Positions 42,462 to 52,293 are shown, numbered from the stretch's first letter. The stretch: DNA of 64,000 bases from DASVHS01 sp038244815 (GCA_038244815.1 JBBRTB010000013.1:1-64000); one strand, 5' to 3'. Notes: a model not told the origin generated them from the sequence alone. Numbers and translations are program-made.

Positions 42462-43433
42462 ATGCTCGTTCTTCACGACCCGTTGAAGCAAACCGACCTG
42501 CCGCGCGGCTGTGTTGCCACCATCGGCAACTTCGACGGGTTGCACGTCGGACATCAGGCCATCATCCGCGGCATCGTCGAGCGCGCCCGCGAGCTGCAAC
42601 GCCCCTCGGCGGTGATCACGTTTCATCCGCACCCGCTGTCGATCGTCGCTCCCGACCGCGTCCCCAAGCAGATTCTGACGCTGTCGCAGAAGGAAGAACT
42701 GCTGCGCGACTTCGGCGTCGACGCGCTGCTGGTGGTCCCGTTCACCCACGAATTCTCGCGCTGGACCGCCGATCGTTTCATCGCCGAGTTTCTCGTCGGC
42801 GCCCTGCACGTGAGCGAAGTCCACATCGGACGCGACTTCTGCTTCGGCGCGGGGCGGGAAGGCGACCTGGCCAGGCTCGAGGCCGCCGGCTCGAAATACG
42901 GGTTCGGCGTCGAGGGAGTCAGCGAGGTGCGCATCCGCGGCATCCGCGTATCGAGCTCGCTCGTCCGCGACGCCATCACCAAGGGGGCCATGCAGGTCGT
43001 GGCGCTGGCGCTGGCGCGCACCTACTTCATCGACGGACGGGTCGCCACCGGCCGCCGGCTCGGACGCAAGATCGGATTCCCGACCGTCAACCTCAATCCG
43101 GCCAACGATCTTTTCCCCGGCTCGGGCGTCTACGTGACGACCTCCCGGTTCGAGAGCTTTTCGCGATCGTTCCAGAGCGTCACGAACATCGGCGTGCGCC
43201 CGACGCTTTACGAGAACTTCGCCACGACGATCGAGAGCCACATCCTCGACTTCGACTCGAACGTCTACGGTGACACGGTGCGGCTCTACTTTCATCGCCT
43301 TCTGCGGCGCGAGCAGCAGTTCCGCTCGGCGCTCGAGCTGAGCGACCAGATCCGATCGGACATCGAGCGTTCGCGGCTCTGGTTCATCCGGCATCCCATT
43401 CGCCCGGCCCTCTCCGGATCCACTGATGTCTGA
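42462..43433 (+). CDS. ribF: Bifunctional riboflavin kinase/FAD synthetase
   Basis: 323 residues. The N-terminal nucleotidyltransferase domain shows ATIGNFDGLHVGHQAII and FHPHP; the C-terminal kinase domain shows GRRLGRKIGFPTVNL and ESHILDFDSNVYG. It makes FMN and FAD in the cytoplasm. The 3' end overlaps the next gene by 8 bp. Confidence 0.95.
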   Translation: MLVLHDPLKQTDLPRGCVATIGNFDGLHVGHQAIIRGIVERARELQRPSAVITFHPHPLSIVAPDRVPKQILTLSQKEELLRDFGVDALLVVPFTHEFSRWTADRFIAEFLVGALHVSEVHIGRDFCFGAGREGDLARLEAAGSKYGFGVEGVSEVRIRGIRVSSSLVRDAITKGAMQVVALALARTYFIDGRVATGRRLGRKIGFPTVNLNPANDLFPGSGVYVTTSRFESFSRSFQSVTNIGVRPTLYENFATTIESHILDFDSNVYGDTVRLYFHRLLRREQQFRSALELSDQIRSDIERSRLWFIRHPIRPALSGSTDV

Positions 43434-44322
43434 GCCCGTCCTGGCCCTGGTCATCGTCCTGGCGTTCTTCGTGACCATCGCCGTGGTGCGTCTCTTCAAG
43501 ACGCTGGACAGCGATTTCTGGAGCGCGGTGGCCACGCCGGTGATCGCCGGCCTCGCCGCCGGACTGCTCATCCGGTTTGCCGGCTTGGGATCGACGCTCC
43601 GTCCGCTCATGATCGGGACCGCCGTCACGCTGGCCGCGCTCTATGCGCGCCTGACCGGCGATGAGAGCGAACCCGCCGACGGCATGCTTCTCGGCGCCGC
43701 CGGAGGGGCGGCGGCATCGATCCCGCTCGTGATCAACACCGACTTCGAGCTCCAGGCATTCGCCACGTGCGTGATCGCCGGCGCCGTGGCCGGATACGGC
43801 GTCACCTTCGCGGCCTTCCATGTCGCCGACAAGATGAGACAGCTCATCCTCGATGTGATCACGGCCGTGGTCGCCGTCGCTGCCGCGCACATCCCGTACG
43901 CGCTGAGCCGCCTGGGCGTGAGCAACGCACGGATCGCCATCGGCACGGCCATCCTCATTCCGCTTCTGGCGGTCGGAACGGTGTTCCGCCAGTGGCCCGA
44001 CATCCGCGCCGAGCTGCGGCACGAGGCCTCACTCGGATTTGTCGACGACGCGGACGTGCGCCCCACCGCCCATCCCTTCCTGAGACTCGGGCGCGCCCGC
44101 TGGAACGATCCCCACGCGCACCGGGAGTTCGTTCGCGTGGCCAATCGCATCGCTCTGCGCAAGCGCCAGCAACGCAATCGCCCCGATGAGATGGCCCGCC
44201 TCTATCAGCTCGAGATCATCAAGCTGCGCATGCAACTGCAGCAGATGACGCGCATCGATCACGACACACTGCTGAGTCGCACCACGCCGCACGACGAAAC
44301 GCAGGATCACTTCACCAGATAG
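43426..44322 (+). CDS. Multi-span membrane protein of unknown function
   Basis: 298 residues. Six or so hydrophobic segments occupy about residues 1-190, then a soluble C-terminal tail with a short coiled-coil-like helix (LYQLEIIKLRMQLQQMT) follows. I do not recognise the family. The start overlaps ribF by 8 bp, so it is likely cotranscribed with it. The 3' end overlaps the convergent PQQ-propeller gene by 16 bp. Confidence 0.65.
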   Translation: MSEPVLALVIVLAFFVTIAVVRLFKTLDSDFWSAVATPVIAGLAAGLLIRFAGLGSTLRPLMIGTAVTLAALYARLTGDESEPADGMLLGAAGGAAASIPLVINTDFELQAFATCVIAGAVAGYGVTFAAFHVADKMRQLILDVITAVVAVAAAHIPYALSRLGVSNARIAIGTAILIPLLAVGTVFRQWPDIRAELRHEASLGFVDDADVRPTAHPFLRLGRARWNDPHAHREFVRVANRIALRKRQQRNRPDEMARLYQLEIIKLRMQLQQMTRIDHDTLLSRTTPHDETQDHFTR

Positions 44323-45833
44323 AACTCGTCCGGCAGCGCATACGCGGCCAGCATCCCGTCGAGGTCCGTCACGTAGACGGCACCGTTGATGACGATCGGA
44401 CTCTGCCAGTGAATCGGTCCGATGTGCGTGTCGAACCACAACTCCTGACCGGTTTCGGCGTCGAGTGCGCTGATGCGTCCCGTGCGCACGACGAAGACCA
44501 GACCGTTGACGACCACCGGCGACGAGTTCGTGCCGGCGTCGGGATTGCGCCACCGCTCTACGAGCCGCGGCGCGTCCGCGTCACCGGTCATCTCCAGGGC
44601 CGAGATCCCGCGATCGTTGGCGAAGTACAGCCACGAGTTCCCGTCGTCGTCGACACGAACGGCGGGCGTGGCCAGGTTGTACCCGTCCTGCGGCAGCTTC
44701 AGGCGCTGCAGCTCGCCTCCGACGAAGCCGGGTCCGCCCTGTCCTGACAGATTCCGGAGATCGACGACGCGGATGATGCTGTCCTTTCCGGCGTGCACGC
44801 CGAGCGTGGGCAGACTCTCGCCGGGGCGGGCCACCAGGGCCAGACCGCTCGACCCGAGGTCGAGATCCTCAGTGTCGAGGACCTCGAATTCCTCGGGCGT
44901 GTAGGAGTCGAGCGGTTTTCCGTGGCGGGGATGCAGATCCCCGGGCAGGCGAAGGATAGAGTCCCCCCAGTTCGTCCCTCCGGCGTTCGCCGTGAACGAG
45001 CCGTTGCTCGTCACGACGTAGACGCTCTCATCGGCCTCGTTGTAGACGACGCCGGGCCGGGCCCAGACGCCTGCCCGCACCGAACCGCAGTCGCCGTATC
45101 CGAATACGGTGTTGTGATGCGAGCAGAGCGCGTTGAATGTGTTCGTGTGTGCGTCCGGCAGGCGGATGGCCACGACGTGGCCCTGATAGTCGCCGGCATC
45201 GCCCGGATCGGGATAGCCGGCGAACGTGACGTAGAGATACGACGTGCCCCTCCACGTGGCGATGCTGAGCGCGGCGGATTCTTTCTCGACGTCGGGCTTG
45301 CGCGTGACCAGGACAGGCCAGCCGCCGCTCACGTCTTCTTCGCCGCTGACGACCGCGTATTTGTGCACGCGGCCATCGAGCGCGTAGGAGTACACCCATT
45401 GCCGCGACGGATCGAGCGCAGGCGAGCTCGTCGTCCAGCGCGGACCGTCCGGCGGCGCGCTCGTCCATCGCAGATTGCCTTCGCCGTCGGTCGCCATCAG
45501 CGTGCCGTTCGTTGCGGTCAGGAAGAGGTAATGACTGGCACGGCGCCTGCGGTTGTTCGCCCACAGGACCGGTGATCCGTCGCTGATGGCCGGCAGCTTT
45601 TTCCGGAAGAGCAGTTGCAGGCCGGCAACGGTGTCGGGGCCGAGAGAAGGCTCTTCGTTGTTTTCGCCGCTGTGCCGGGCGTCGAAATTGAATTGCGGCC
45701 AGTCGCGGGGCACACCCGAAAACTGCAGCACGCGCACGTGAGCGCGGCCCGGACGCGGTCCTGCCGTCCGAGTCACCTGCGCCAGCGACAGCAGGCCCAG
45801 GAGGAAAGCCAGCGCGTACGCACCGCGACGCAT
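44307..45833 (-). CDS. Exported PQQ-like beta-propeller protein
   Basis: 508 residues. The ATG at 45833 gives a signal peptide (MRRGAYALAFLLGLLSLAQ). The mature protein has repeated blades with SDGSPVLW, ATNGTLMATDGEGNLRW, SSPALD, SSPVVVNGLVFV and SALDAETGQELW, as in PQQ_2/BamB-type propellers. The motif for PQQ binding itself is not clear, so an enzymatic role is not claimed. Divergent from lptD. Confidence 0.82.
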   Translation of the reverse strand: MRRGAYALAFLLGLLSLAQVTRTAGPRPGRAHVRVLQFSGVPRDWPQFNFDARHSGENNEEPSLGPDTVAGLQLLFRKKLPAISDGSPVLWANNRRRRASHYLFLTATNGTLMATDGEGNLRWTSAPPDGPRWTTSSPALDPSRQWVYSYALDGRVHKYAVVSGEEDVSGGWPVLVTRKPDVEKESAALSIATWRGTSYLYVTFAGYPDPGDAGDYQGHVVAIRLPDAHTNTFNALCSHHNTVFGYGDCGSVRAGVWARPGVVYNEADESVYVVTSNGSFTANAGGTNWGDSILRLPGDLHPRHGKPLDSYTPEEFEVLDTEDLDLGSSGLALVARPGESLPTLGVHAGKDSIIRVVDLRNLSGQGGPGFVGGELQRLKLPQDGYNLATPAVRVDDDGNSWLYFANDRGISALEMTGDADAPRLVERWRNPDAGTNSSPVVVNGLVFVVRTGRISALDAETGQELWFDTHIGPIHWQSPIVINGAVYVTDLDGMLAAYALPDEFYLVK

Positions 45834-45880
45834 CGCAGATTCGACGCACGGCCGCGGCGTCCGTTTAGGCCGCGACCCGT

Positions 45881-45886
45881 TACAAT
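45881..45886 (+). promoter_or_regulatory. -10-like TACAAT before lptD
   Basis: TACAAT ends 8 bases before the GTG start at 45895, with no Shine-Dalgarno. This spacing would place transcription start at or next to the start codon. Confidence 0.45.
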
Positions 45887-45894
45887 CACGCGCA

Positions 45895-48192
45895 GTGACA
45901 CGCTCGCCTCTGCGCCTGGTCATCGCGCTCATCCTGGCCTGCCTCGCCGCACCACTGTTCGCGCAGAAACCGAAATCGCGATTCACGTTCGTGCCCGGTC
46001 CGAAGCCGGGCGGCGGCGACGTGAAGATCACCATCGGTCCCGGCGGGAAGGTGGAAGGGGAGCGGGAGGACTACGGCATCTTCGAGGGCGACGTCCACGT
46101 GGCCTACCAGGACATCAAGATCCGGGCGGACAAGCTCACCTACAACCGCAAGACGAAAGACGTGACCGCTGAAGGCAACGTGATCGTCGATCAGGGACCG
46201 ACGCGGATCACGGCCACGCGCGCGCTTTACAACCTCGACAGCAAGACAGGCACGTTTTTCAACGCCACCGGGGCCATGGAGCCGTCCATGTACATCGCCG
46301 GCGACCAGATCGAGAAGGTCGACGAGGACACGTATGTGCTGACGAACGGCATGTTCACGTCGTGCGATCTCGACCGGCCGGCTTGGTCGTTCCACGTCAA
46401 GCAGGCCCGGGTGACGCTCGACGACTACGCACACATGCAGGGCGTCTCGTTCCGTACGCGCATCGTGCCGATCTTCTATACGCCACGGCTGATCTGGCCG
46501 ACGAAGAGCGACCGCAGCCAGGGCTTTCTCATTCCCCGTCTGGTGCTGTCGGGACAATTCGGTCCGCGGCTGGAGACCGCCTATTTCATCCCATTCGGCG
46601 ACTCCGCGGATGCCACGATCAACGCCGACGTCAGCACGCAGGGGTATTTCGGCGGCGGCGTGAACATCCGCTACCGGCCGTCGGAAAATGTGAAGCTCGG
46701 CGAGCTGTACGGCTACGCCGTCCGCGACCCGCATCCGGAGCTCAACAGCAGCACGCCCAACGCTCAGGGCGCGGTCGTGCACTGGCGTTACCGGTACCGG
46801 CACGCGCAGGACGATCTGCCGGGCGGGTTCCGCGGCGTCGTGGACATCGAGGACTTCTCCGATCTCGATTTCTTCCGGCAGTACGATCGCGATCCGCGCA
46901 TCCACACGCTGTCGAACATCTACTCGTCCGCCTATCTCACGAAGAACCGTTCACGGTATTCGCTGAACATCCTCACCGACCGGCGCGAGATCCTTCTATC
47001 GACGCGCCAGCAGCGTTTCGAGCAGTTTCCCTCGCTGCAGTTCCGCATGTACCCGCAGCGCCTTTTGGGCATCCCGTTGTATTTTTCGATGGAGTCGTCC
47101 GCCTCACATCTGCTCATGACCGCGTTCGATCGTGCTCTCGACGGACAACTGAACCGCACATCCAACGCCGCGTACTTTCGCGGCGATGTGTTTCCCACCC
47201 TGTCTCTGCAGCTCAAGACACCGGCGTGGTTCTCGCTGCGCCCACAGATCTCGTTTCGCGACACCTACTACTCGGCGAGCGTTCTGCCCGGCGACAACCC
47301 GGCCTCGCCGGCCGCGCCGAGCAACAACGGCATCAACCGCTTCTACGGCCAGGGACAGGTCGAATTCGTCGGGCCTTCGGTCTCGCGCATCTTCAACGTC
47401 AGCGCCGGGGGATTCTCGCGATTCAAGCACGTGATCGAGCCGCGCGTTCAGTACATCTACACCACGAACGTCACGAACAACGATCGCATCATCCGCTTCG
47501 ATACGGTCGACTCGCCGTTCCTGCCGACCGTGCGCGACTCCGTGACGTACTCGCTCACCCAGCGCCTGATCGGAAAAGAAGAGCCGGCCAAAGGGTCGGC
47601 GGCGAGCGGCACGGCGCGCGAGGTCATGTCCCTGTCGCTGCAGCAGACCGTGTCGCTCGATAAGCCCTTCACCAACGGCAGCAGCGGGAACGGCGGCTCG
47701 ACGGTCGGTACAACCGTCAATCAACGCTTCACGCCGCTGGTGGCCACGCTGCGCGTCAATCCGTATCAGGCCATCACCGTCGACGCCAACGCCAGCTACG
47801 GGAACCTCTCGCACCAGATCGATCAGACCAGTCTCTCCGCCAACCTCCTCGGCACCGGAAAGAACGCCGACAAGTACCTCGGTCTGACGTGGTTCGCCAC
47901 GTTCAAGGATCCTCACACCGGCGCCGGCGACTCCAGCCAGTTCCGCGTCTCCGCCGGATCGTTCCTCATACCGCAGCGTTTGCGCACCGACGTGCTGCTC
48001 AACTACGACGCCAAACAGAAGCAGTTCCTCGAGCAGCGCTACATCATCGGCTGGACGGGGTCGTGCTACGGGATCTCCATCGGGCCGCGGCGTTACATTA
48101 CGTACACTGCCCGCGGCGTGAAAACGGAATCGGCTCTCGAGTTCTCCTTCAGTCTGAAGAACGTCGGCAGCTTCGGCAACGTGCACCCCTAG
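45895..48192 (+). CDS. lptD: LPS-assembly protein LptD
   Basis: 765 residues. A GTG start yields the signal peptide VTRSPLRLVIALILACLAA. The N-terminal part is the OstA/LptA-like beta-jellyroll (IRADKLTYNRKTKDVTAEGNVIV), followed by the outer membrane barrel with conserved segments such as YFIPFGDSADATINADVSTQG and the C-terminal KNVGSFGN region. It inserts LPS into the outer leaflet, which supports an LPS-bearing diderm. The lptE partner is not seen here. Confidence 0.9.
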   Translation: MTRSPLRLVIALILACLAAPLFAQKPKSRFTFVPGPKPGGGDVKITIGPGGKVEGEREDYGIFEGDVHVAYQDIKIRADKLTYNRKTKDVTAEGNVIVDQGPTRITATRALYNLDSKTGTFFNATGAMEPSMYIAGDQIEKVDEDTYVLTNGMFTSCDLDRPAWSFHVKQARVTLDDYAHMQGVSFRTRIVPIFYTPRLIWPTKSDRSQGFLIPRLVLSGQFGPRLETAYFIPFGDSADATINADVSTQGYFGGGVNIRYRPSENVKLGELYGYAVRDPHPELNSSTPNAQGAVVHWRYRYRHAQDDLPGGFRGVVDIEDFSDLDFFRQYDRDPRIHTLSNIYSSAYLTKNRSRYSLNILTDRREILLSTRQQRFEQFPSLQFRMYPQRLLGIPLYFSMESSASHLLMTAFDRALDGQLNRTSNAAYFRGDVFPTLSLQLKTPAWFSLRPQISFRDTYYSASVLPGDNPASPAAPSNNGINRFYGQGQVEFVGPSVSRIFNVSAGGFSRFKHVIEPRVQYIYTTNVTNNDRIIRFDTVDSPFLPTVRDSVTYSLTQRLIGKEEPAKGSAASGTAREVMSLSLQQTVSLDKPFTNGSSGNGGSTVGTTVNQRFTPLVATLRVNPYQAITVDANASYGNLSHQIDQTSLSANLLGTGKNADKYLGLTWFATFKDPHTGAGDSSQFRVSAGSFLIPQRLRTDVLLNYDAKQKQFLEQRYIIGWTGSCYGISIGPRRYITYTARGVKTESALEFSFSLKNVGSFGNVHP

Positions 48193-48201
48193 TCGCTGCT
48201 G

Positions 48202-48879
48202 ATGCCGAACGTCTACACATTCAAAGACTTCGAGGGCAGCAGCCATCGGATTCTGATCAGCCTGATCCGGCGTTACGCGAGAGAGGGGGGGACGCTTCTC
48301 GACCTCGGAGCGGCGGGCGGCGAGCTCGGCCAGGCCGTTCGCGATCATTTCCGCCGCTCGCTCGGCTTCGAGTTTCAGACCGACTGCCTGCCCGATCTGC
48401 GCGGCCGGTTCGACCAGGCCGTGATCACGGACCTGGAGACGGTGACGCGGCTGCCCCCCGGAGCCGATGCCATCGTGCTCGCCGATGTGCTCGAGCACCT
48501 GCGCGACGCCACGGCTCTGCTGCGCCTGGTGCGCGCCGCACTCGTGCCCGGCGGTTACGCGTTCATCTCCGTCCCCAACATCGCCAACATCACCGTGCGC
48601 CTCGGCCTGCTGTTCGGAATCTTCGAATACCGGGAGCGGGGAATCCTCGACAACACCCATCTGCGGTTCTACACGCTGCGCACGATCCGGCGCGACGTCG
48701 AGAACGCCGGCTTTCGCATCGTGACCGTGCGCGGGTCATCCGTGCCGCTGCGCCTGATCGCCGGCCGCTACACGCCTGAGATCCTGCTCCGCGCCGGCGA
48801 GCGCCTGCTCACGTTTCTCACGCGCCTGTGGAAGTCCCTCTTCGCCTACCAGATCATCATCGTGGCCACGCCGAAGTAG
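48202..48879 (+). CDS. Class I SAM-dependent methyltransferase
   Basis: 225 residues. The SAM-binding motif is LLDLGAAGGELG, with VLADVLEHLRD and LVPGGYAFISVPN typical of the UbiE/COQ5-like methyltransferase group. The C-terminus has a hydrophobic segment (LFAYQIIIVATPK). It lies 9 bp after lptD and is likely cotranscribed. The substrate is unknown; position suggests envelope or glycan modification. Its last 144 bp are antisense to the ORF of the convergent YfhO-like gene. Confidence 0.82.
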   Translation: MPNVYTFKDFEGSSHRILISLIRRYAREGGTLLDLGAAGGELGQAVRDHFRRSLGFEFQTDCLPDLRGRFDQAVITDLETVTRLPPGADAIVLADVLEHLRDATALLRLVRAALVPGGYAFISVPNIANITVRLGLLFGIFEYRERGILDNTHLRFYTLRTIRRDVENAGFRIVTVRGSSVPLRLIAGRYTPEILLRAGERLLTFLTRLWKSLFAYQIIIVATPK

Positions 48880-51348
48880 TTCATAGCCGCCGATTCCCAC
48901 GATGGCCAGCGCCGCCAGAATCGCCGCCGGCCACCAGCCGCGTCCGATACGCCGCGTGAAGACCACTTCGTGCCTGCCGGCGGGGACGACCAGGCCCGCG
49001 AACAGCGCGTTGATCTGGATCGGGCGCGCGCGTTTGCCGTCGATGGTGATGCGCAGCTCCGGGGTGAGCTTCTCCGACGAGGCCAGGAACATCGTCGAGC
49101 TGGCCTCGGTGCTCACCCGCTGTTCGGCGGGTTCGTAACGCGTCAGCACAACGCGCGCGTGCGCCGCGATCGAGGGCGGCGGGAAGACCGGATCGTCTGT
49201 AATCACCGCCTCATCGCTGAGATCGATGTCCTTCGCGGCGAGGAACTCGTCGGCGTTCAGCTTCCGCAGCCGCTTCACCGCGTGGAACCGCGGCACCTCG
49301 GCGAGATTGCGGAAGATCCGGCCATCCGGCAGCTCGCGGTCGAAGATGAGTGGAATGGTGACGCGGCCGTAGTAGAGGTCCTTCCCTGCTTTCAGCACCC
49401 GGATCAGCATCCCTTCCGGTCGTATGCGCAACGTGACCGCGTCACCGACACGCGCAAGGTTGGCGAGCGGCACGTAGATCTTGTCCATGGCCGTCACGTC
49501 GCTCGCGGCGAACGCGCGCGACCACACGACGCGGCCGCCCTTGACCAGGTCGACGTGCAGCGAGGGCCCGACCCCGAACGTCTGCTCGACGGTCACCGGC
49601 ACCTCGACGGCCCAGAACGGCTCGGCGTCGACATGGATCACCCGCTCGGCCACGCGGCCCGGAAGGATGCGCATCGCCCCCGTTTCTTTCGCGCCCGGAA
49701 CCGTGGCGCCGAAGATGGTCCACTTCACGATGTCGATGGCGCGATGCTCGAGGAAATAGCGCACGCCGAGCATCGACACGAGCGGATCGCGGAAGTTGAA
49801 CGACAGGCTGTTGAATACGATCACCGTCGACTGCCCGTTCCACGACTGCGGATCGACGCGTTTCAGGAGCCGGCGATAGATACCCTCCGACCCGAAGTGA
49901 CTGGCCGTGTCCTCGATGCGGAAGAGCTCCGCCGAGTTCGGCCACATGTAGCCGAGAAATGCGACGAAGCGGAAGGGCTTGGGATCGCGCTCCAGAAACC
50001 GGATCACCGGAGTCGCCGGAATCACGGTCTCGCTCACCCGCAGATACGGATGGAAGCTCGATGCGAACATGGCGAGATCGCCTGCGACCGCGACGCCGAT
50101 GAGCAGCGCCACGATCGCCGCGAGCCGCCGCGCGTGACGCGCCAGCCAGGCCGCGCCCGTCGCGGCCAGGAATCCGGCGGGAAGCGGCAGCAGCAGGGCA
50201 ACGCGCTCGAGGGGGCTGTACTTGAATCCGGGGAGCAGGCCGAGGATCGGCGCCTTGCCAAACATCGCCGCCAGAATCACGGCCGCCGCGCCGGCCCAGA
50301 ACCATTTCGCTCTCTGCCTTCTGGCGACGAGCGCCACCGCGCACAGCGCGATCGTGATCACACCGACGTAGATCGTGGCCTCGATGAAATTGTTGAGCGG
50401 CAGCGAAGGATCACCGACCCAGTTCTTCTCCGCGTTGTTGCCGAGGCGGAGAGGATCGAAGAAGCTGCGCCAGTGGTGGAGCGGATAGACGAACGCGCTG
50501 GCTTTCGCACGCAGCTCGAGATAGCCGCTGCGCCGGATGAACTGGATGAACGGAACGAGCGACGGCGCCGCCGCCACAATGCCCAGAACAACGCCAACCA
50601 GTGTAGCGGCCGGCTTCAGCCGGCCGAGCAGTGTAGCCGCCGGCTTCAGCCGGCCGGTACCTGCACAGAAAACCGCATAGATCGCCACCATGTACGCGCC
50701 GTAGGCCATCGCCGCGGGAAATCCCGCCAGCGCGTAGGACAGCGTGATGAGCGCCACCACCGCGATAGAAGTCCGCTTGCCGTTGAAGGTCCTGCGCACG
50801 ACCCACAGGAGGGCCGGATAGAGTGCAGTGGCATTCGTGATCTGCCATAGCCAGCGCGCGGAGTAGATCCCGGCGGCGGCGATCACGATCGCGCCGACAG
50901 CCGCGCCGCGTTTGCCGAGGCGCTCTTCACGCAGCCAGGCGTACGCGAACCAGAAGGCCACGTTCAGCTTGAGCAGCAGCATGGCCGTGTAGACCCACGG
51001 CAACGGAACGAGGAGCGAAGGGAAGAAGACGAACGGCGAGAGCACCGCCGAGGCCGAGGATCCGAATCCGGGGATGCCGCTGCCGACGTAGGGGTTCCAG
51101 TGAAAGGCGCTCCAGCCATTTGCCACCAGCGACATCAGCGGCAGATACGCTGTCGGCGGATCGTTGAGAACCGTATTCTGGATCTGCTCCAGCGACGCGG
51201 GCCGATACGTCGCCCACGGCTGGTAGTTGTAGAACACGTCGTTCGGCGACACCACGCGCCCCATGAAGATCACGGGAAAGAAGAAGATGAAATGGAACGC
51301 GGCCAGTGTCGAGTACGCGAGGAAGTGTTTTCGGAGTCGTGCCGCCAA
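48736..51348 (-). CDS. YfhO-like polytopic membrane protein
   Basis: About 870 residues with a dozen or more hydrophobic segments and a large extracytoplasmic C-terminal region ending in a final hydrophobic helix (WWPAAILAALAIVGIGGYEL). This matches bacterial YfhO-type membrane proteins, presumed lipid-carrier-dependent glycosyltransferases. The start is uncertain (TTG at 51348 or 51357). Two copies of the C repeat are read in frame as GRLKPAATLLGRLKPAATL. The frame continues about 48 residues past the last helix, antisense to the methyltransferase gene. Confidence 0.75.
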   Translation of the reverse strand: MAARLRKHFLAYSTLAAFHFIFFFPVIFMGRVVSPNDVFYNYQPWATYRPASLEQIQNTVLNDPPTAYLPLMSLVANGWSAFHWNPYVGSGIPGFGSSASAVLSPFVFFPSLLVPLPWVYTAMLLLKLNVAFWFAYAWLREERLGKRGAAVGAIVIAAAGIYSARWLWQITNATALYPALLWVVRRTFNGKRTSIAVVALITLSYALAGFPAAMAYGAYMVAIYAVFCAGTGRLKPAATLLGRLKPAATLVGVVLGIVAAAPSLVPFIQFIRRSGYLELRAKASAFVYPLHHWRSFFDPLRLGNNAEKNWVGDPSLPLNNFIEATIYVGVITIALCAVALVARRQRAKWFWAGAAAVILAAMFGKAPILGLLPGFKYSPLERVALLLPLPAGFLAATGAAWLARHARRLAAIVALLIGVAVAGDLAMFASSFHPYLRVSETVIPATPVIRFLERDPKPFRFVAFLGYMWPNSAELFRIEDTASHFGSEGIYRRLLKRVDPQSWNGQSTVIVFNSLSFNFRDPLVSMLGVRYFLEHRAIDIVKWTIFGATVPGAKETGAMRILPGRVAERVIHVDAEPFWAVEVPVTVEQTFGVGPSLHVDLVKGGRVVWSRAFAASDVTAMDKIYVPLANLARVGDAVTLRIRPEGMLIRVLKAGKDLYYGRVTIPLIFDRELPDGRIFRNLAEVPRFHAVKRLRKLNADEFLAAKDIDLSDEAVITDDPVFPPPSIAAHARVVLTRYEPAEQRVSTEASSTMFLASSEKLTPELRITIDGKRARPIQINALFAGLVVPAGRHEVVFTRRIGRGWWPAAILAALAIVGIGGYELLRRGHDDDLVGEEGLPQAREKREQALAGAEQDLRRVAAGDQAQRHG
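50601..50655. repeat. Two tandem C repeats inside a coding sequence, copy C3
   Basis: GTGTAGCGGCCGGCTTCAGC (continuing CGGCC, 50601-50625) is followed after five bases by GTGTAGCCGCCGGCTTCAGC (continuing CGGCC, 50631-50655). The pair keeps the reading frame of the YfhO-like gene on the minus strand, where it is read as LKPAAT twice. Confidence 0.8.
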
Positions 51349-51358
51349 TCCATGCAAG

Positions 51359-51364
51359 CATAAT
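51359..51364 (+). promoter_or_regulatory. -10-like CATAAT before the 2-hydroxyacid dehydrogenase gene
   Basis: CATAAT ends 8 bases before the ATG at 51373 with no Shine-Dalgarno. Part of the putative leaderless set, in a very short divergent spacer. Confidence 0.35.
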
Positions 51365-51372
51365 CTGCATCG

Positions 51373-52293
51373 ATGAAGAAAAAGCTGCTGATCGCCGCCG
51401 ACATCGACCCGCGCCTGGCCGCCCTGGCCGGCCATCGCTTCGAGGTCACCGTCAACCCCGTCCGCACCGAGGACGAGCTGATGGCGATCGTGGGTGAGGC
51501 GCACGTGCTCGTGACGCGGGCCTACAGCAAGGTGTCACGGCGTGTGATCGAGTCGGCCGGCCAGCTCCAGGTGATCGCCCAGGGGACGAGCGGGACCGAC
51601 AATATCGACGAAGCGGCGGCCCGCGAGCGCGGCGTGCGCATCATCAGCCTTCCTGGTGAGAACGCCAACGCCGTGGCCGAGCTGATGATCGGCTTCATGC
51701 TCTCCCTGACCCGCACCGTTCCGTTCTACACGCGCGAGGTGGTTGCCGGGAAATGGCCGCGCGACGACTGCTCCACCCGCCACGAGCTCCGCCACTTCCG
51801 CCTGGGCATCCTCGGACTGGGACAGGTGGGGATGCGCGTGGCACGGCTGGCCCGCGCCTTCACCATGAGCGTCTCGGCATTCGACCCGTATCTCTCGGAC
51901 GACGATTTCGACCGGCGCGGCGCAATGCGCGTGCGGTCGCTGGAGGAGCTTCTCGCGTCGAGCGACATCCTGACGCTGCACGTGCCGCTGACGGTCCAGA
52001 CGCGCGGGATGATCGGACGGAAGGAGATCGAGAAGTTGCCGCGCGGCTCGCTGCTCGTCAGCGCCGCGCGCGGCGAGATCATCGACCAACGTGCCGCGCT
52101 GAGCGCGCTCGCTTCAGGACGTCTGGCCGGACTGGCCATGGATGTCTTCGACCCCGAGCCGCCGGCCGGTCTCTTCCCCGACGACCCGCGCCTGATCGTC
52201 ACTCCGCACATCGCTGGCTGCACGCACGAGTGCCGTCACGGGATCGCGGAGAAGCTGTGGGAGAAGATCAGCGCAGCGGTCGCACCAGATTGA
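51373..52293 (+). CDS. D-isomer-specific 2-hydroxyacid dehydrogenase
   Basis: 306 residues, SerA/PdxB superfamily without an ACT domain. The NAD-binding loop is LGILGLGQVGMRVARLA; catalytic residues are Arg in LVSAARGEIID, Glu in DVFDPEPP, and His in TPHIAGCTHE. It could be phosphoglycerate dehydrogenase or another 2-hydroxyacid dehydrogenase. The 3' end overlaps hutI by 26 bp convergently. Confidence 0.88.
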   Translation: MKKKLLIAADIDPRLAALAGHRFEVTVNPVRTEDELMAIVGEAHVLVTRAYSKVSRRVIESAGQLQVIAQGTSGTDNIDEAAARERGVRIISLPGENANAVAELMIGFMLSLTRTVPFYTREVVAGKWPRDDCSTRHELRHFRLGILGLGQVGMRVARLARAFTMSVSAFDPYLSDDDFDRRGAMRVRSLEELLASSDILTLHVPLTVQTRGMIGRKEIEKLPRGSLLVSAARGEIIDQRAALSALASGRLAGLAMDVFDPEPPAGLFPDDPRLIVTPHIAGCTHECRHGIAEKLWEKISAAVAPD

